A DNA stretch of 64,000 nucleotides, from assembly GCF_000172975.1 (NCBI RefSeq), contig NZ_ABTR02000001.1:968501-1032500 (forward strand), in the 5' to 3' direction. Origin of the DNA: Dethiosulfovibrio peptidovorans DSM 11002 (GTDB taxonomy: Bacteria; Synergistota; Synergistia; Synergistales; Dethiosulfovibrionaceae). Positions 34,068-41,139 of this stretch are shown here, piece after piece; within the stretch, counting starts at the first letter, position 1, and every line of letters starts with the position of its first letter. The translations under genes were made by a program, and so were the position numbers. The notes beneath the pieces were generated by a model, which was not told where the DNA came from, did no database searches, and saw only the letters and a list, made by a program, of their open reading frames with translations.

Positions 34068-34241
34068 TTATGTTTTTCTGTTGTTCAACCCTATACCGTC
34101 TCGGCGTTTAAGCTCCTCCCGGACCGCCTCGGTTAGAGCCATGGAAGCCTGATCGGTTCGGCCGGATATTTCGTCCAGAAGGTAGAGCAGGTCGGTTGAT
34201 CCGATCCTTTTGAGGGAAATCCCCTCGTGGTCGTGTGTCAT
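34068..34241 (-). CDS. Small hypothetical protein (57 residues)
   Basis: A short gene with a strong AAAGGAGGT site ending 8 bases before ATG 34241. The product begins MTHDHEGISLKRIGSTDLLY and ends in VREELKRRDGIGLNNRKT; it is charged, helical and cytoplasmic, with no known motif. It is divergent from the nitroreductase gene and upstream of the Sel1 promoter. I do not recognise a family. The case rests on the ribosome binding site, a clean frame and a gap otherwise empty. Confidence 0.6.
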   Translation of the reverse strand: MTHDHEGISLKRIGSTDLLYLLDEISGRTDQASMALTEAVREELKRRDGIGLNNRKT

Positions 34242-34292
34242 TGCGTCGAGACCTCCTTTCCTGGAAAATGATCTCGAAAGGACGTGATATCC

Positions 34293-34823
34293 ATGGATAT
34301 GCTTAAAGTGATGCTGTCTCGCAGGAGCGTCAGGACTTTCGACAGGGATAAGCCGGTCGAAAGCTGGAAGAAGGATGCGGTGATAGCCGCAGCAACCTCG
34401 GCACCCAGCGCGAAAAATTTGAGACCCGTCAGGTTTCTGGTGCTGGACGACAGAGAGATACTGGACGATCTCGGAAACGTCCTGTCTCAGGGTAAACCCT
34501 TCAAGGAGTGCGATTTCGCCGTGGCGGTCTGTGCCGATCTGTCCGATTATCCCGATGGAAGCCTGGGATGGCTGGAGGACTGCTCCGCAGCCCTGGAGAA
34601 TATGCTGATAGAGGCCACCTCGCTCGATCTCGCTTCCTTTTGGTTCGGGGTCTATAGGAGAGATCCCAAGGAAGGGCAGGTCCGGTCGGTTCTAGAGGTT
34701 CCCTCCCACGTGGAGGTCCAGGGAATAGGGGTCTTCGGCTACGGTGCCGAGTCCGTTCCGGCCAGGGAGGGAGTCGACAGCTCCGTGGTCAGATACGGCA
34801 GATGGGGAGACTTCAAGGCCTGA
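34293..34823 (+). CDS. Nitroreductase family protein
   Basis: A 176-residue FMN-dependent oxidoreductase of the nitroreductase fold. RRSVRTFDRDKPVE at the start is the FMN phosphate-binding R-(R/S)-S-x-R motif; AATSAPSAKNLRPVRFLVLD matches the conserved APS..N.QP(W) block; ENMLIEATSLDLASFWFGVY is the second half of the core, and GIGVFGYGAE is close to the usual end. The natural substrate is unknown. ATG 34293 has AAAGGACG upstream. The gene is followed by copy B of the dispersed repeat. Confidence 0.9.
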   Translation: MDMLKVMLSRRSVRTFDRDKPVESWKKDAVIAAATSAPSAKNLRPVRFLVLDDREILDDLGNVLSQGKPFKECDFAVAVCADLSDYPDGSLGWLEDCSAALENMLIEATSLDLASFWFGVYRRDPKEGQVRSVLEVPSHVEVQGIGVFGYGAESVPAREGVDSSVVRYGRWGDFKA

Positions 34824-34868
34824 TTTTTGTAAGATATAGGGTGACGAAGATATTGATCTTATTTGACC

Positions 34869-35120
34869 AAGGCTATCTATAAAATGCCGCTCCTCGAAGA
34901 GGTCGTTTCGGCTCCGCCCTGTCTCGCCCGAACGTATTCCCGACCTGCCTGTTTCGTACGGGCCGCCTCGGAGGGCACTTCCTGTGCCCCCTCGGCTTGG
35001 GGCGACGTCCTGTCGTCCCATCCGTACTACACGACGGTAGGTCGGGAATACGGGCTCGAACGGCCTCCGCCGAAACGACCTCTTCTAGAAAACTCGGAAG
35101 TGCGTTTTTAGAGGTGTCCT
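34869..35120 (+). repeat. Dispersed 252-bp MITE-like repeat, copy B (full length)
   Basis: Same size and ends as copy A, in the opposite direction. Terminal inverted repeats are GGCTATCTATAAAATGCC at the left and the complement of AGGACACCTCTAAAAACGC at the right. The outer stem AAGAGGTCGTTTCGGC pairs perfectly with its complement near 35075-35090. The second stem and both GTCCT-loop hairpins are present. It fills the gap between convergent nitroreductase and YigZ genes; nothing else is seen in 34824-35139. Confidence 0.8.
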
Positions 35121-35139
35121 AAAAAAGGATGGGAGGACC

Positions 35140-35766
35140 TCAAAGGCTCTCCCATCCCTCTATTATCCCTCTGAGTCTGAGGTCCTCCATGGTCTCTTCC
35201 GCCCTATCCAGCAGGGAGATGGGGATTTCCACCTTTACAGAGACCTTCTCCCCGAAGGACGGCGCAACGTTTTCTTCCGGTATTCCTAGAACTGTCAGAT
35301 GGTGGAGACAGTCTCCGTAGCCTTCGTAACCGACGGTGAAACTTAGAGGTGCTGTGACGGTCCTCTCCTCTCTAGGGCAGACCTCCAGAACTCCCTGGGC
35401 GGAGGCGGAGTAGGCGTCTATCAGCCCTCTGACCCCCAGTTTCACCCCTCCGAAATATCTTGTCACCACTATGGCCAAATCGTAGAGGTCTGCCTTTATT
35501 ATAGTTCCCAGTATGGGACGTCCAGCCGATCCGGAGGGCTCGCCGTCGTCGGAGCAATGTTCCGTCGTTTCGGGAAAGCCGACTCTATAGGCCCAGCAGT
35601 TATGTCTCGCGTCGGAGTACCTCTTCGATATAGACTCTATGGCCCCCTTGGCTTCCTCCACCGTCTTGGCCGGCACCGCCGTAGCTATGAACTCCGATCT
35701 CCTCTCCTTCAGGGAGAACCGTCCTTCTTCTATTATCCTGACGTATCGATCCTCTAGTCGGGCCAT
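35140..35766 (-). CDS. YigZ/IMPACT family protein
   Basis: A 208-residue protein. The N-terminal UPF0029 (IMPACT) domain is complete: SEFIATAVPAKTVEEAKGAI, SDARHNCWAYRVG, DDGEPSGSAGRPIL and VVTRYFGGVKLGVRGLI. The C-terminal DUF1949 domain follows (SFTVGYEGYGDCLHHL ...). The family is linked to translation control in eukaryotes; the bacterial role is unclear. ATG 35766 is chosen; it overlaps the end of the HIT gene by 13 bases, so the two are coupled. Confidence 0.92.
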   Translation of the reverse strand: MARLEDRYVRIIEEGRFSLKERRSEFIATAVPAKTVEEAKGAIESISKRYSDARHNCWAYRVGFPETTEHCSDDGEPSGSAGRPILGTIIKADLYDLAIVVTRYFGGVKLGVRGLIDAYSASAQGVLEVCPREERTVTAPLSFTVGYEGYGDCLHHLTVLGIPEENVAPSFGEKVSVKVEIPISLLDRAEETMEDLRLRGIIEGWESL

Positions 35767-36236
35767 GCTTCTTTGAATATCCTGTAGGTCTCCTCCAATG
35801 ATTGGGGGACCACCCTTACGTCTCCCATCACAGGCATGAAGTTGGTGTCCCCGTTCCATCTCGGAACCACGTGCATATGTACGTGGTCGGCGACACCCGC
35901 ACCGGCAACCTTGCCTATGTTTATGCCGAGATTGAAGCCCTCGGGGTTCATGGTTCTCTTTATCACGTCCATGGAGATGGAGGTCAGATGGTGCATCTCG
36001 GCCACCTCCTTAGGATCCAGGGATCCGTATTCGGCTGTATGTCTGTATGGAACTACCATTAAATGCCCGGAGTTATATGGGTATCTGTTAAGTATGACGA
36101 AGCAGCTTTCCCCTCTAAAGAGGATGAGGTTTTCCTCGTCGTCTTTCTGTGCTGGAAAAACGCAGAATATACATCCGGAGGGTTTTTCTCCACTCTGGAT
36201 ATAGGCGGCACGCCATGGTGCGAATATCTTCTTCAT
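35754..36236 (-). CDS. HIT-family (histidine triad) nucleotide hydrolase/phosphorylase
   Basis: A 160-residue HIT protein. The catalytic triad motif is DHVHMHVVPRW (H-x-H-x-H), with the upstream NRYPYNSGHLMVVPYRH of the nucleotide-binding strand and NLGINIGKVAGAGV. A CxxC-like start (SGCIFCVFPAQKDD) may bind zinc, as in the Ap4A phosphorylase-like branch. Substrates would be AMP or diadenosine polyphosphates. It is downstream of parB and a small membrane protein on the same strand. Confidence 0.92.
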   Translation of the reverse strand: MKKIFAPWRAAYIQSGEKPSGCIFCVFPAQKDDEENLILFRGESCFVILNRYPYNSGHLMVVPYRHTAEYGSLDPKEVAEMHHLTSISMDVIKRTMNPEGFNLGINIGKVAGAGVADHVHMHVVPRWNGDTNFMPVMGDVRVVPQSLEETYRIFKEAWPD

Positions 36237-36300
36237 GGTTAATCCTCCTGATGGCTAAAAGGCAGTTCTAAAAAATTTACGCTCCTATTTTTAAGTAGAG

Positions 36301-36537
36301 CTAGCCTTTTTTTTCGCCTCTCTTGTTAAGTACGTCTTTTACGCCGTAAACCCCGTGGAGGATGCCGATAATGGTTCCCCCGATCGTGCAGGCGGATAAA
36401 GTCCAATCTGGGTATCCCTGTCTCATTAGATATCTTCCTAAATAGAGCCCCATGAGCACGTATCCTCCGAACAACAACGCCAGAGATACTATTTTACCGA
36501 AGACGACCAGGTCGCTTAGGTCTATTTTCTGTCCCAT
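36301..36537 (-). CDS. Small two-helix membrane protein (AtpZ/AtpI-like)
   Basis: A 78-residue protein with two membrane helices (about 12-35, FGKIVSLALLFGGYVLMGLYLG, and 47-68, LSACTIGGTIIGILHGVYGV) and a basic C-terminal tail. The layout resembles AtpZ/AtpI-type proteins, but no ATP synthase genes are nearby, so this is only a shape-based suggestion. It lies 15 bases after parB on the same strand. Confidence 0.6.
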   Translation of the reverse strand: MGQKIDLSDLVVFGKIVSLALLFGGYVLMGLYLGRYLMRQGYPDWTLSACTIGGTIIGILHGVYGVKDVLNKRGEKKG

Positions 36538-36552
36538 GGAGAACCCCCCTTT

Positions 36553-36570
36553 TTATTTCCCGGGAAATAA
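36553..36570. promoter_or_regulatory. parS-like site 4 (variant), at the end of parB
   Basis: TTATTTCCCGGGAAATAA, a perfect 18-bp palindrome with the same TTTCCCGGGAAA centre as sites 1-3 but A/T in place of the outer G/C. It encodes the final F-P-G-K-stop of ParB. Confidence 0.55.
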
Positions 36571-37401
36571 TCGGTCGCTTTCTCGGGATAGTATCTCGCC
36601 TATTCGCTCGATCTGGACTTTGTTCAGTCCCGATAGAATGAGCTTCATTTTATTGCCTCGTCCGGTCATGGACACCCCGACGTCGTAGGGGGATAGGTCG
36701 TCTCCCCAAGAAGGGGTCCTTTTTTTTCTCTTCTCCTGGGGAATTTCCTCGGTAGACTCGGCGATCTTTCTTTCCAGTTCTCGAACGGTCCAGCCTTTTT
36801 CCGCCGCGGCCTTCCCCATCTTTATCGTCGACTCAATTGTATCAAGGGATAGAAGAGCTCTCCCGTGCCTCTCCGATAGGGCCCCTTCCGATATCAGCCC
36901 TAAAACCTCCGTAGGTAGCTTCAACAGTCTGAGTTTGTTCGCCACCGCCGGACGGCTCCAACCGACCTTCTCCGCCAGATTGTCCTGAGACAGTGAGAAA
37001 CGGTCCATCAGTTCCTTGAGGGACATGGCTACCTCGACCGGTGACAGATCCTCTCTCTGTACGTTCTCCACCAGGGAGACCTCCAGTATGGCTCCGTCGT
37101 CTCCGTCGAACAGGTGAACCGGCACGTCCTTGATCCCGGCCTCTCTCGCGGCCCTCCATCGTCTTTCTCCTGCGACTATCATGTATCCGCCGTCTTTTTT
37201 CGTGACCAGCAGGGGTTGAAGGATGCCGTGTACCTTTATGGAGGCAGCCAGTTCCCTTATCCCTTCTTCGTCGAAGTCCTTCCTCGGTTGATCCGGGTTG
37301 GGTTTGAGTTCCTTGACAGGGAGGGTCTTGGGTATCGAAGGGGTCACGTCCTTTGGGAGTAGAGCGTCCAGTCCCTTGCCTAAAGATCTTCTTTGAGCCA
37401 T
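36553..37401 (-). CDS. parB: Chromosome partitioning protein ParB
   Basis: A 282-residue CTP-dependent clamp that loads at parS and organises the origin. LPVKELKPNPDQPRKDFDEE starts the N-terminal domain, IVAGERRWRAA is the CTPase/box II motif (GERRxRA), the helix-turn-helix is about residues 135-160 (SLSQDNLAEKVGWSRPAVAN), and the C-terminal dimer domain ends in LFPGK. ATG 37401 starts inside parA (22-base overlap). The last codons and the stop lie in a parS-like palindrome, so ParB may bind its own gene. Confidence 0.95.
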   Translation of the reverse strand: MAQRRSLGKGLDALLPKDVTPSIPKTLPVKELKPNPDQPRKDFDEEGIRELAASIKVHGILQPLLVTKKDGGYMIVAGERRWRAAREAGIKDVPVHLFDGDDGAILEVSLVENVQREDLSPVEVAMSLKELMDRFSLSQDNLAEKVGWSRPAVANKLRLLKLPTEVLGLISEGALSERHGRALLSLDTIESTIKMGKAAAEKGWTVRELERKIAESTEEIPQEKRKKRTPSWGDDLSPYDVGVSMTGRGNKMKLILSGLNKVQIERIGEILSRESDRLFPGK

Positions 37402-38153
37402 CGGCCTTCCACCTCTCTTGCCAGATCCCTGTAGGCCAGGGCTCCTTTGCAGTTTTCCTGATAGTAGCTTATGGGCTTGCCGTAACTGGGCGCCTCCGAC
37501 AGTGTGACGTTTCGGGGTATCAGGGTCTCGAAAGCGGCATCGCCGAATCCCTCTCTTACCTCCGTTACGACGTCGTTGGCCAACCTGGTCCTGCTGTCGA
37601 ACATGGTAAGCACGACCCCGTCCATGTTGAGGTTTGGGTTCAGGTACTGTCTTACCAGGTCCACAGTCCTGGCCAGCTGGCCGACTCCCTCCAGGGCGTA
37701 GTACTCGCACTGAATGGGGATCAGTAGTCGTTTCGCCGCCACCAGGGCGTTGACCGTCAGAAGCCCCAAGGACGGTGGACAGTCCACTATGGCTATGTCG
37801 TAAAGGTCCTCCACCGTGGATAAAGCCCCCTTCAGCCTGGACTCCCTGCTTATGGCGGAAGAAAGCTCTACCTCCGCTCCGGCCAGGTTTATGTTGGCTG
37901 GAACCAGGGAGACCCCTTCCCATGGGGTCTCCACGACGACGTCCTGTATGTCGGAGCCGTCGATCAGTATGTCGTAGAGGCTTTTGGGAGAGCTCTCCCT
38001 GTCGTGCCCCAGTCCGCTGGAGCAGTTGCCCTGGGGGTCGGTGTCCACCACCAGTACCCTGTGTCCCAGCCTTCCCAACTCCGCCGATAGATTGACGCAG
38101 CAGGTGGTCTTTCCTACTCCGCCTTTCTGGTTCGTTACGGCTATGGTTATCAT
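37380..38153 (-). CDS. parA: Chromosome partitioning ATPase ParA (Soj)
   Basis: A 257-residue ATPase. The deviant Walker A motif KGGVGKTT (residues 10-17, in TNQKGGVGKTTCCVNL) marks the ParA family; DTDPQGN is the A' box and IVDCPPSLGLLT the Walker B region. With ParB it segregates the origin. ATG 38153 overlaps the rsmG stop by ATGA; a longer frame to 38312 lies inside rsmG and is not used. Confidence 0.95.
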   Translation of the reverse strand: MITIAVTNQKGGVGKTTCCVNLSAELGRLGHRVLVVDTDPQGNCSSGLGHDRESSPKSLYDILIDGSDIQDVVVETPWEGVSLVPANINLAGAEVELSSAISRESRLKGALSTVEDLYDIAIVDCPPSLGLLTVNALVAAKRLLIPIQCEYYALEGVGQLARTVDLVRQYLNPNLNMDGVVLTMFDSRTRLANDVVTEVREGFGDAAFETLIPRNVTLSEAPSYGKPISYYQENCKGALAYRDLAREVEGRWLKEDL

Positions 38154-38866
38154 TTTTTCGCCTCCCACCAGGGTTTTTTCTCCGCCTTGCCCGGCCGTCT
38201 GGGGTAGACCTCCGGACAGTGGGATCTCTTTGGGAATGCCAGGAGGAAACCCTGACGTTCTCCGTTTACGTAGTCGAATATCCTTGGGTAGTCCAATCCC
38301 AGAAGATCCCACTGGCCCTTTATCTTGGCCAGTTCCTCCCGGTATCCCGGACCTTTTATGGACAGAGCCGTACCCCCTACCTTCACGAGGGGAGACAGGT
38401 ACTCGGCCACTATACCGGCCTCGCTGACCCCTCTGGCCGCCGCCAGGTCGTAGATCTCCCTTTCCTCCAGGGCCAGCTGTTCAGATCGTCCCCATATGAC
38501 CGAGACGTTCTCTACCTCCAACTCGGATACTATCGACTCCAGAGCTCCGGTTTTCTTGCTCTGGCTGTCCAGAAGGGTTATCTCCAGGTCGGGGCGGCAT
38601 ATGGCCCAGGCGAGCCCCGGAAGGCCGCCTCCCGTGCCCACGTCTACTAGCCTGCCGGAATGGGGCAGGAGCTCCAGAGCGTAAAGGGAGTCTCTGACGT
38701 GGTCCTTCCAGATGGTATCCTCGTCCTTCGGTCCGGTTAGCCGGACCTTGTCGGAGGACCATCGAGCCAGGATTTCCGAATAGGTCCTGAGTTTCGTCTC
38801 GATCCTCTCGTCCAGAGGGGGAATCTCCACCGTTACGTGAACCTGATCCGACGTGCCGTAATTCAT
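38150..38866 (-). CDS. rsmG: 16S rRNA (guanine-527-N7)-methyltransferase RsmG
   Basis: A 238-residue SAM-dependent methyltransferase. WKDHVRDSLYALELLP and the glycine-rich SAM loop VDVGTGGGLPGLAWAI (about residues 75-90) are RsmG-specific, followed by LLDSQSKKTGALESIV and the AARGVSEAG segment. It methylates G527 of 16S rRNA. Both ends overlap neighbours by ATGA (LysR upstream, parA downstream). rsmG-parA-parB is a common origin-proximal order. The C-terminal tail is basic and longer than usual. Confidence 0.94.
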   Translation of the reverse strand: MNYGTSDQVHVTVEIPPLDERIETKLRTYSEILARWSSDKVRLTGPKDEDTIWKDHVRDSLYALELLPHSGRLVDVGTGGGLPGLAWAICRPDLEITLLDSQSKKTGALESIVSELEVENVSVIWGRSEQLALEEREIYDLAAARGVSEAGIVAEYLSPLVKVGGTALSIKGPGYREELAKIKGQWDLLGLDYPRIFDYVNGERQGFLLAFPKRSHCPEVYPRRPGKAEKKPWWEAKK

Positions 38867-39762
38867 AGCTCCGCCCTCTTTTCCAGTATTCTCCTGAAGG
38901 CCCAGCCGGCGAAACCCAGTCCGGTAGACTGTCTGTAGAAACACACCACGTCTATTCTCTTCATCTCCAATCCTTCTATAGATAGGGACACCAGGTCCCC
39001 TCTTTTCAGGTCCTCCGCAACTGTGCCGTGGTTTATGAATGCGACTCCCACACCGGCCTTGACGAAGGCCCTGGCCACGTCCCTGCTGTTGACGAAGGTC
39101 CCCCTGTGTTGGCCCACCCTCTGTTCCATCAGATACTCCTGCACGAAGGGACAGAGGGAGCAGTCCTTCTCGTAGAGTATAAGCTGTTCCTCGTTCAGGT
39201 GGGAGGGGGTCACCGACGGTAGAGCCGCGAGGGGGTGGTCTTTCGAAGCCACCAGGACAATGTGGTCCTCTCCTATTGTGAAAGTCTTCAGGTCCTTGTC
39301 GTTGAAGGTCCTGGCGTTTCCCTCCAGTATGGCTATCTCTATATCTCCCCTTCGGAGCATATCCTGGATGTCCGGGTCGTTTCCGGTCTGTATCGTCATG
39401 GCCACGTCGGGATGCTCGTTTCTGAACGCCGCTACCAGAGAGGGGAGGACCATCGTCCCCACGTAGGTGGAAACCCCGAGCTCCAGTTTACCGTATCTCA
39501 TGGCCTGCATCTCCCTGAATTTTCCCGGGATGGAATCGGACCTTTGGAGGACGTCCAGCGCCAGTGTGTAGAGCGCGTTCCCCTCGGGGGTGAGGGACAG
39601 GCTCCTCCCCCTCCTGTTGAAAAGGATGACGTCGTACTCTTTTTCCAGAGTCGCGATATGCTGGCTTACCGAGGGCTGAGATAGGTATAGCCTTTCGGCG
39701 GTCCTGGTGAAGGATCCTTCCTCCACCAGTGTGCAGAAGGTCCTAAGTTGATGTAGCGACAT
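38863..39762 (-). CDS. LysR-family transcriptional regulator
   Basis: A 299-residue regulator. Residues 1-60 are the winged helix domain (LHQLRTFCTLVEEGSFTRTAERLYLSQPSVSQHIATLE, seen in parts: RTFCTLVEEGSFTRTAERL), followed by the periplasmic-binding-type effector domain from about 90. It ends by overlapping rsmG by four bases, and is divergent from the catabolic block starting at 39919, so it is the likely regulator of that block; the effector is unknown. This placement also puts housekeeping rsmG-parAB under a regulator's transcript. Confidence 0.9.
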   Translation of the reverse strand: MSLHQLRTFCTLVEEGSFTRTAERLYLSQPSVSQHIATLEKEYDVILFNRRGRSLSLTPEGNALYTLALDVLQRSDSIPGKFREMQAMRYGKLELGVSTYVGTMVLPSLVAAFRNEHPDVAMTIQTGNDPDIQDMLRRGDIEIAILEGNARTFNDKDLKTFTIGEDHIVLVASKDHPLAALPSVTPSHLNEEQLILYEKDCSLCPFVQEYLMEQRVGQHRGTFVNSRDVARAFVKAGVGVAFINHGTVAEDLKRGDLVSLSIEGLEMKRIDVVCFYRQSTGLGFAGWAFRRILEKRAEL

Positions 39763-39918
39763 TGCCGTCCCTCCTCAGATGGTAATAGGTTCTTCCTATA
39801 ATAATACTCCAATCTCGATCGGAACGGTTTATATATAGGACAACCTGATAGATTGGATTATTTTTTCTTTATTGATACTGATAACGCTCGGTGTATGCTG
39901 TAACAGGAGGTGATGTCC
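39763..39918. promoter_or_regulatory. Divergent control region between LysR and the catabolic block
   Basis: A 156-base AT-rich gap between divergent genes, where LysR-type proteins normally bind. CTATAATAATACTCC and TTTATATATAGG could hold -10 elements. I cannot define an operator by eye. Confidence 0.4.
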
Positions 39919-41139
39919 ATGGACGAAGCCAGACGGGACGATCTTGTCCAACTCTGTCAGGGACTGGTTAGATATCCCAGTCCATCGGGAGAGGAAGGAG
40001 AGATCGCCGCCTTTTTGCGGTCCGTCATGGTATCCCTGGGTTACGACTCCGTCCATGTCGACGGTTACGGCAGCCTGATAGGCACGGTGGACTTCGGTTC
40101 GCCCGGTCCCACCTTGCTTTTAGAGGCCCAGATGGACCATGCCGAATCGGGAGACCCGGGAGAATGGCGCCATTATCCCTTCGGAGGCCGGGTCGAATCG
40201 GGCCGGATCTACGGTCGGGGTGCCACCGATCAGAAGGGCATCTTGGCCGCCATGGTGCTGGCACTGGCCTGGCTGAAGCAGGATAGGAGAGAGTCCCTCT
40301 GCGGCAGAGCCGTCATGGCCGCCATGGTCCACCAGGAGAGTTTCGAGAGGGCCGCATCCAAACTGGTAGCCGATAGGGTGAGCCCCGACGGGGTAGTGTC
40401 CGGAGAGCCGTCGGACCTGACGGTGGAACGGGGACAGAGGGGAAGGGCCTCCATAGCGGTCGATACCTTCGGCCGTATGGAACACAGCTCCATGGGGGAC
40501 AATAGCTCGGCTGACATGATGGTCCGACTCGTCTCCCGGCTGAAGGAGGACTACGTGCCAAAGGTGGATCCCTTCTTCGGAGAGGCGACCTTGACTCTAA
40601 CTAGCCTTCACTCCTATCCGGTGGACGTAAGGACTACCATGCCAGTCCGTTGCCGAGCCACCTTCGACAGGAGGATCCTTCCCGGCGAGACGGCCGAGTC
40701 CGTGATGAGAGACATAAAGGCGTCCATTTCCTCCGCCGTGAGGGATATTCCGGGCCTGGAGGCTCGGGCCTTCCTGGACGGAGGCGACGGGCACTGCTAC
40801 ACCGGGGCGATGATAAGCTCCGAGGGATTCGCTCCGGCCTGGGAGATCGAGGAGGAGCATCCCTTCGTAGGACTGGTCCTGGAGGGCGTCGCCGAGGCGG
40901 GGTTGGAACCGATTCTCTCGAACAGATCCGGCTTCGGCACGAACGGATGTATATATGGAGGAGAAATGTCGGTTCCCACGGTGGTCTTCGGCCCCTCAAG
41001 GAGGGAGCTCGCCCACGTAGTGGACGAATACATAGAGGTGGATCAACTGGCCCTCGGCTGTAAATGCTACGGCTCCATAGCCGAGAAGTTTCTTGCTCGA
41101 AAGGAGGAGATCCCAGGTGGGGAAGGCAGTAAAGCTTGA
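39919..41139 (+). CDS. M20-family hydrolase, YgeY-like, with an altered metal site
   Basis: A 406-residue M20 peptidase/deacylase-like protein. It keeps YPSPSGEEGEIAAFLR, the bridging Asp in GRGATDQKGILAAM, GEPSDL and FGPSRRELAHVVDEYIEV. However the usual H-x-D of the first metal site is Q-M-D (EAQMDHAESGD), and the usual E-E catalytic pair is Q-E-S (MVHQESFERA). The paralogue at 48921 has the normal residues, so this copy may be inactive or use another ligand. ATG 39919 has AGGAGGTG 7 bases upstream. The next gene starts inside its end (23-base overlap). Confidence 0.85.
   Translation: MDEARRDDLVQLCQGLVRYPSPSGEEGEIAAFLRSVMVSLGYDSVHVDGYGSLIGTVDFGSPGPTLLLEAQMDHAESGDPGEWRHYPFGGRVESGRIYGRGATDQKGILAAMVLALAWLKQDRRESLCGRAVMAAMVHQESFERAASKLVADRVSPDGVVSGEPSDLTVERGQRGRASIAVDTFGRMEHSSMGDNSSADMMVRLVSRLKEDYVPKVDPFFGEATLTLTSLHSYPVDVRTTMPVRCRATFDRRILPGETAESVMRDIKASISSAVRDIPGLEARAFLDGGDGHCYTGAMISSEGFAPAWEIEEEHPFVGLVLEGVAEAGLEPILSNRSGFGTNGCIYGGEMSVPTVVFGPSRRELAHVVDEYIEVDQLALGCKCYGSIAEKFLARKEEIPGGEGSKA

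Noticed and set aside
39505..39525. TTTTCCCGGGATGG as a further parS site
   Set aside because: Only one half matches; the palindrome is broken at four outer positions.
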